A stretch of 6,068 nt of DNA, from assembly GCA_030597645.1 (NCBI GenBank), contig JAUVRN010000135.1:1-6068 (forward strand), given 5' to 3'. Below are positions 5,101 to 6,068 of the stretch, piece by piece. The translations under genes and the position numbers were made by a program. Each line of letters opens with the position of its first letter. Position 1 is the stretch's first letter. The notes beneath the pieces were generated by a model that saw nothing but the letters and a program-made list of their open reading frames with translations, ran no database searches and was not told where the DNA came from. The stretch comes from Candidatus Zixiibacteriota bacterium (GTDB lineage: Bacteria; Zixibacteria; MSB-5A5; JAUVRN01).

Positions 5101-6068
5101 GCCTCGCCTTCGAAGATCTGTCCACGCAGTCTGCGCCCGGGCTCTCCGCGGAGGGTGACCTGGCCGACAACGTGATTTCGTCGCGCGTCCGTCTGGCGCG
5201 GAATCTGGCGCGCGTGCCCTATCCCTCCGTAGCCAGCGGTCAGCAGCAGGCGGAGGTGATCGATGTGATCAGCGATGCGGTGGCGTCCACATCGCTGAAA
5301 GGAGGCGCGTTCTTCCGCTCGCGCGATCTCGACACCACCGATCGGCAGTTGCTGGTCGAACGGCATCTCACGAGTCCCGACTTCATGCGCGACGATGTGG
5401 ACCTCGGCGTGCACGTGGCGCCTCTCGAGAGCGTGTCGGTGACGGTGAATGAAGAAGATCACCTGCGTATCCAGGCGCTGGGCTCGGGGCTCAGCCTCGA
5501 AGAGGCCTGGAAGCGTGCCGGCGCCGTGGACGAATCGCTCGACGAACACCTGACCTTCGATTTCGATCGCGAATTCGGCTACCTCACGGCCTGTCCGACC
5601 AACGTCGGCACCGGGTTGCGAGCGTCCGTCCTGGTGCACCTGCCGGCACTGGTGTTGACGCGCGAAATCGACTCGTACCTCAATCGTCTCGGCAAGCTGG
5701 GCTTTGTGGCTCGCGGTTTCTACGGCGAAGGCACCGACGTGCAGGGGAATCTGTTCCAGGTGTCCAATCAGACGACACTCGGTCCGTCCGAAGCGGAGAT
5801 CGTCCATGGCCTGGAAAACGTGGTGCGGCAGCTCATCGATCAGGAGCGGGACGCGGAAAAAACGATGGCCCGCGACGCGCCGCGCGAGCTCGAAGACCGT
5901 ATCTGGCGGGCCTATGCCATCATCACACATGCTCGTCTGCTCAATTCCAGTGAGATGATGAATCTGCTGTCTGCCGTCCGCCTGGGTATCGGGCTGGGTA
6001 TGCTCCCGCCCGTGGATCAGGCGACGCTCAACGAGTTACTCATACTGACGCAGCCTGCCCACCTGCAA
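5097..6068 (+). CDS. mcsB: McsB, protein arginine kinase (3'-truncated by window edge)
   Basis: McsB phosphorylates arginine side chains on proteins. In Gram-positives phospho-arginine marks clients for ClpCP. The window holds 324 codons, all open; the Bacillus enzyme is about 363, so only the C-terminal end is missing. Visible phosphagen-kinase features are the nucleotide-binding SSRVRLAR (28-35), the acidic VNEEDHLRIQ with E119/E120, the catalytic-cysteine block YLTACPTNVGTGLRASV with C166 and N169/G171/T172/G173, and GFYGEGTDVQGNLFQVSNQ with E211 and TLGPSE. NELLILTQPAHLQ at the very end normally comes just before the RDxxRA phospho-arginine-binding segment, which must lie outside the window. 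ATP-contact and catalytic residues therefore look intact. The start overlaps mcsA by 4 bp. In a diderm its partner is probably a ClpC-like unfoldase downstream, which I cannot see. Confidence 0.96.
   Translation, partial: MSLAFEDLSTQSAPGLSAEGDLADNVISSRVRLARNLARVPYPSVASGQQQAEVIDVISDAVASTSLKGGAFFRSRDLDTTDRQLLVERHLTSPDFMRDDVDLGVHVAPLESVSVTVNEEDHLRIQALGSGLSLEEAWKRAGAVDESLDEHLTFDFDREFGYLTACPTNVGTGLRASVLVHLPALVLTREIDSYLNRLGKLGFVARGFYGEGTDVQGNLFQVSNQTTLGPSEAEIVHGLENVVRQLIDQERDAEKTMARDAPRELEDRIWRAYAIITHARLLNSSEMMNLLSAVRLGIGLGMLPPVDQATLNELLILTQPAHLQ

Noticed and set aside
4860..5930. A 356-codon minus-strand open frame opposite mcsA/mcsB
   Set aside because: It is antisense to two genes with complete family motifs. 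Its His/Arg/Glu-rich, low-complexity composition is typical of the shadow frame of GC-rich coding DNA.

Overview
The window looks like chromosomal DNA from a GC-rich diderm (outer-membrane) bacterium. The LolC/LolD lipoprotein-release genes and a divergent outer-membrane beta-barrel protein with an early Asn-Pro-Ala motif imply an outer membrane. McsA/McsB, best known from Firmicutes, point away from ordinary Proteobacteria and towards something like the FCB-type phyla (Latescibacterota, Krumholzibacteriota, Gemmatimonadota or Zixibacteria relatives). That placement is inference from gene content, not a measurement.

Layout: positions 1-707 hold the 5' part of a minus-strand gene for an exported, probably beta-barrel, protein that runs off the left edge. 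Positions 708-818 are a divergent, AT-rich promoter region. A tightly packed plus-strand cluster then runs to the right edge: lysS (class II lysyl-tRNA synthetase, 819-2330), a lolC/E-family permease gene (2353-3585), lolD (ATPase, 3759-4505), mcsA (zinc-finger adaptor, 4525-5100) and mcsB (protein arginine kinase, 5097 to the edge, lacking only the last few dozen codons).

Two things break the ordinary picture. First, the lolC-like frame carries an in-frame TAG at codon 44, where the family has a serine, immediately followed by ATG ATG; the other 366 codons are intact. Second, lolC and lolD are separated by a 162-bp palindromic element (3585-3746) with 24-bp imperfect terminal inverted repeats and a TA dinucleotide on each side. 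It looks like a MITE of the IS630/Tc1-mariner type. It sits exactly in the lolC stop codon: removing the element and one TA restores TAA, and the element's first base turns that TAA into TAG, so the protein end is unchanged.

How the genes fit together: LolC and LolD would form an inner-membrane ABC machine that extracts lipoproteins for transfer to the outer membrane. McsA and McsB would mark misfolded or regulatory proteins with phospho-arginine, probably for a ClpC-type protease encoded beyond the right edge. LysS is a housekeeping head gene. No ctsR lies before mcsA, so control of the arginine kinase here probably differs from the Bacillus model.
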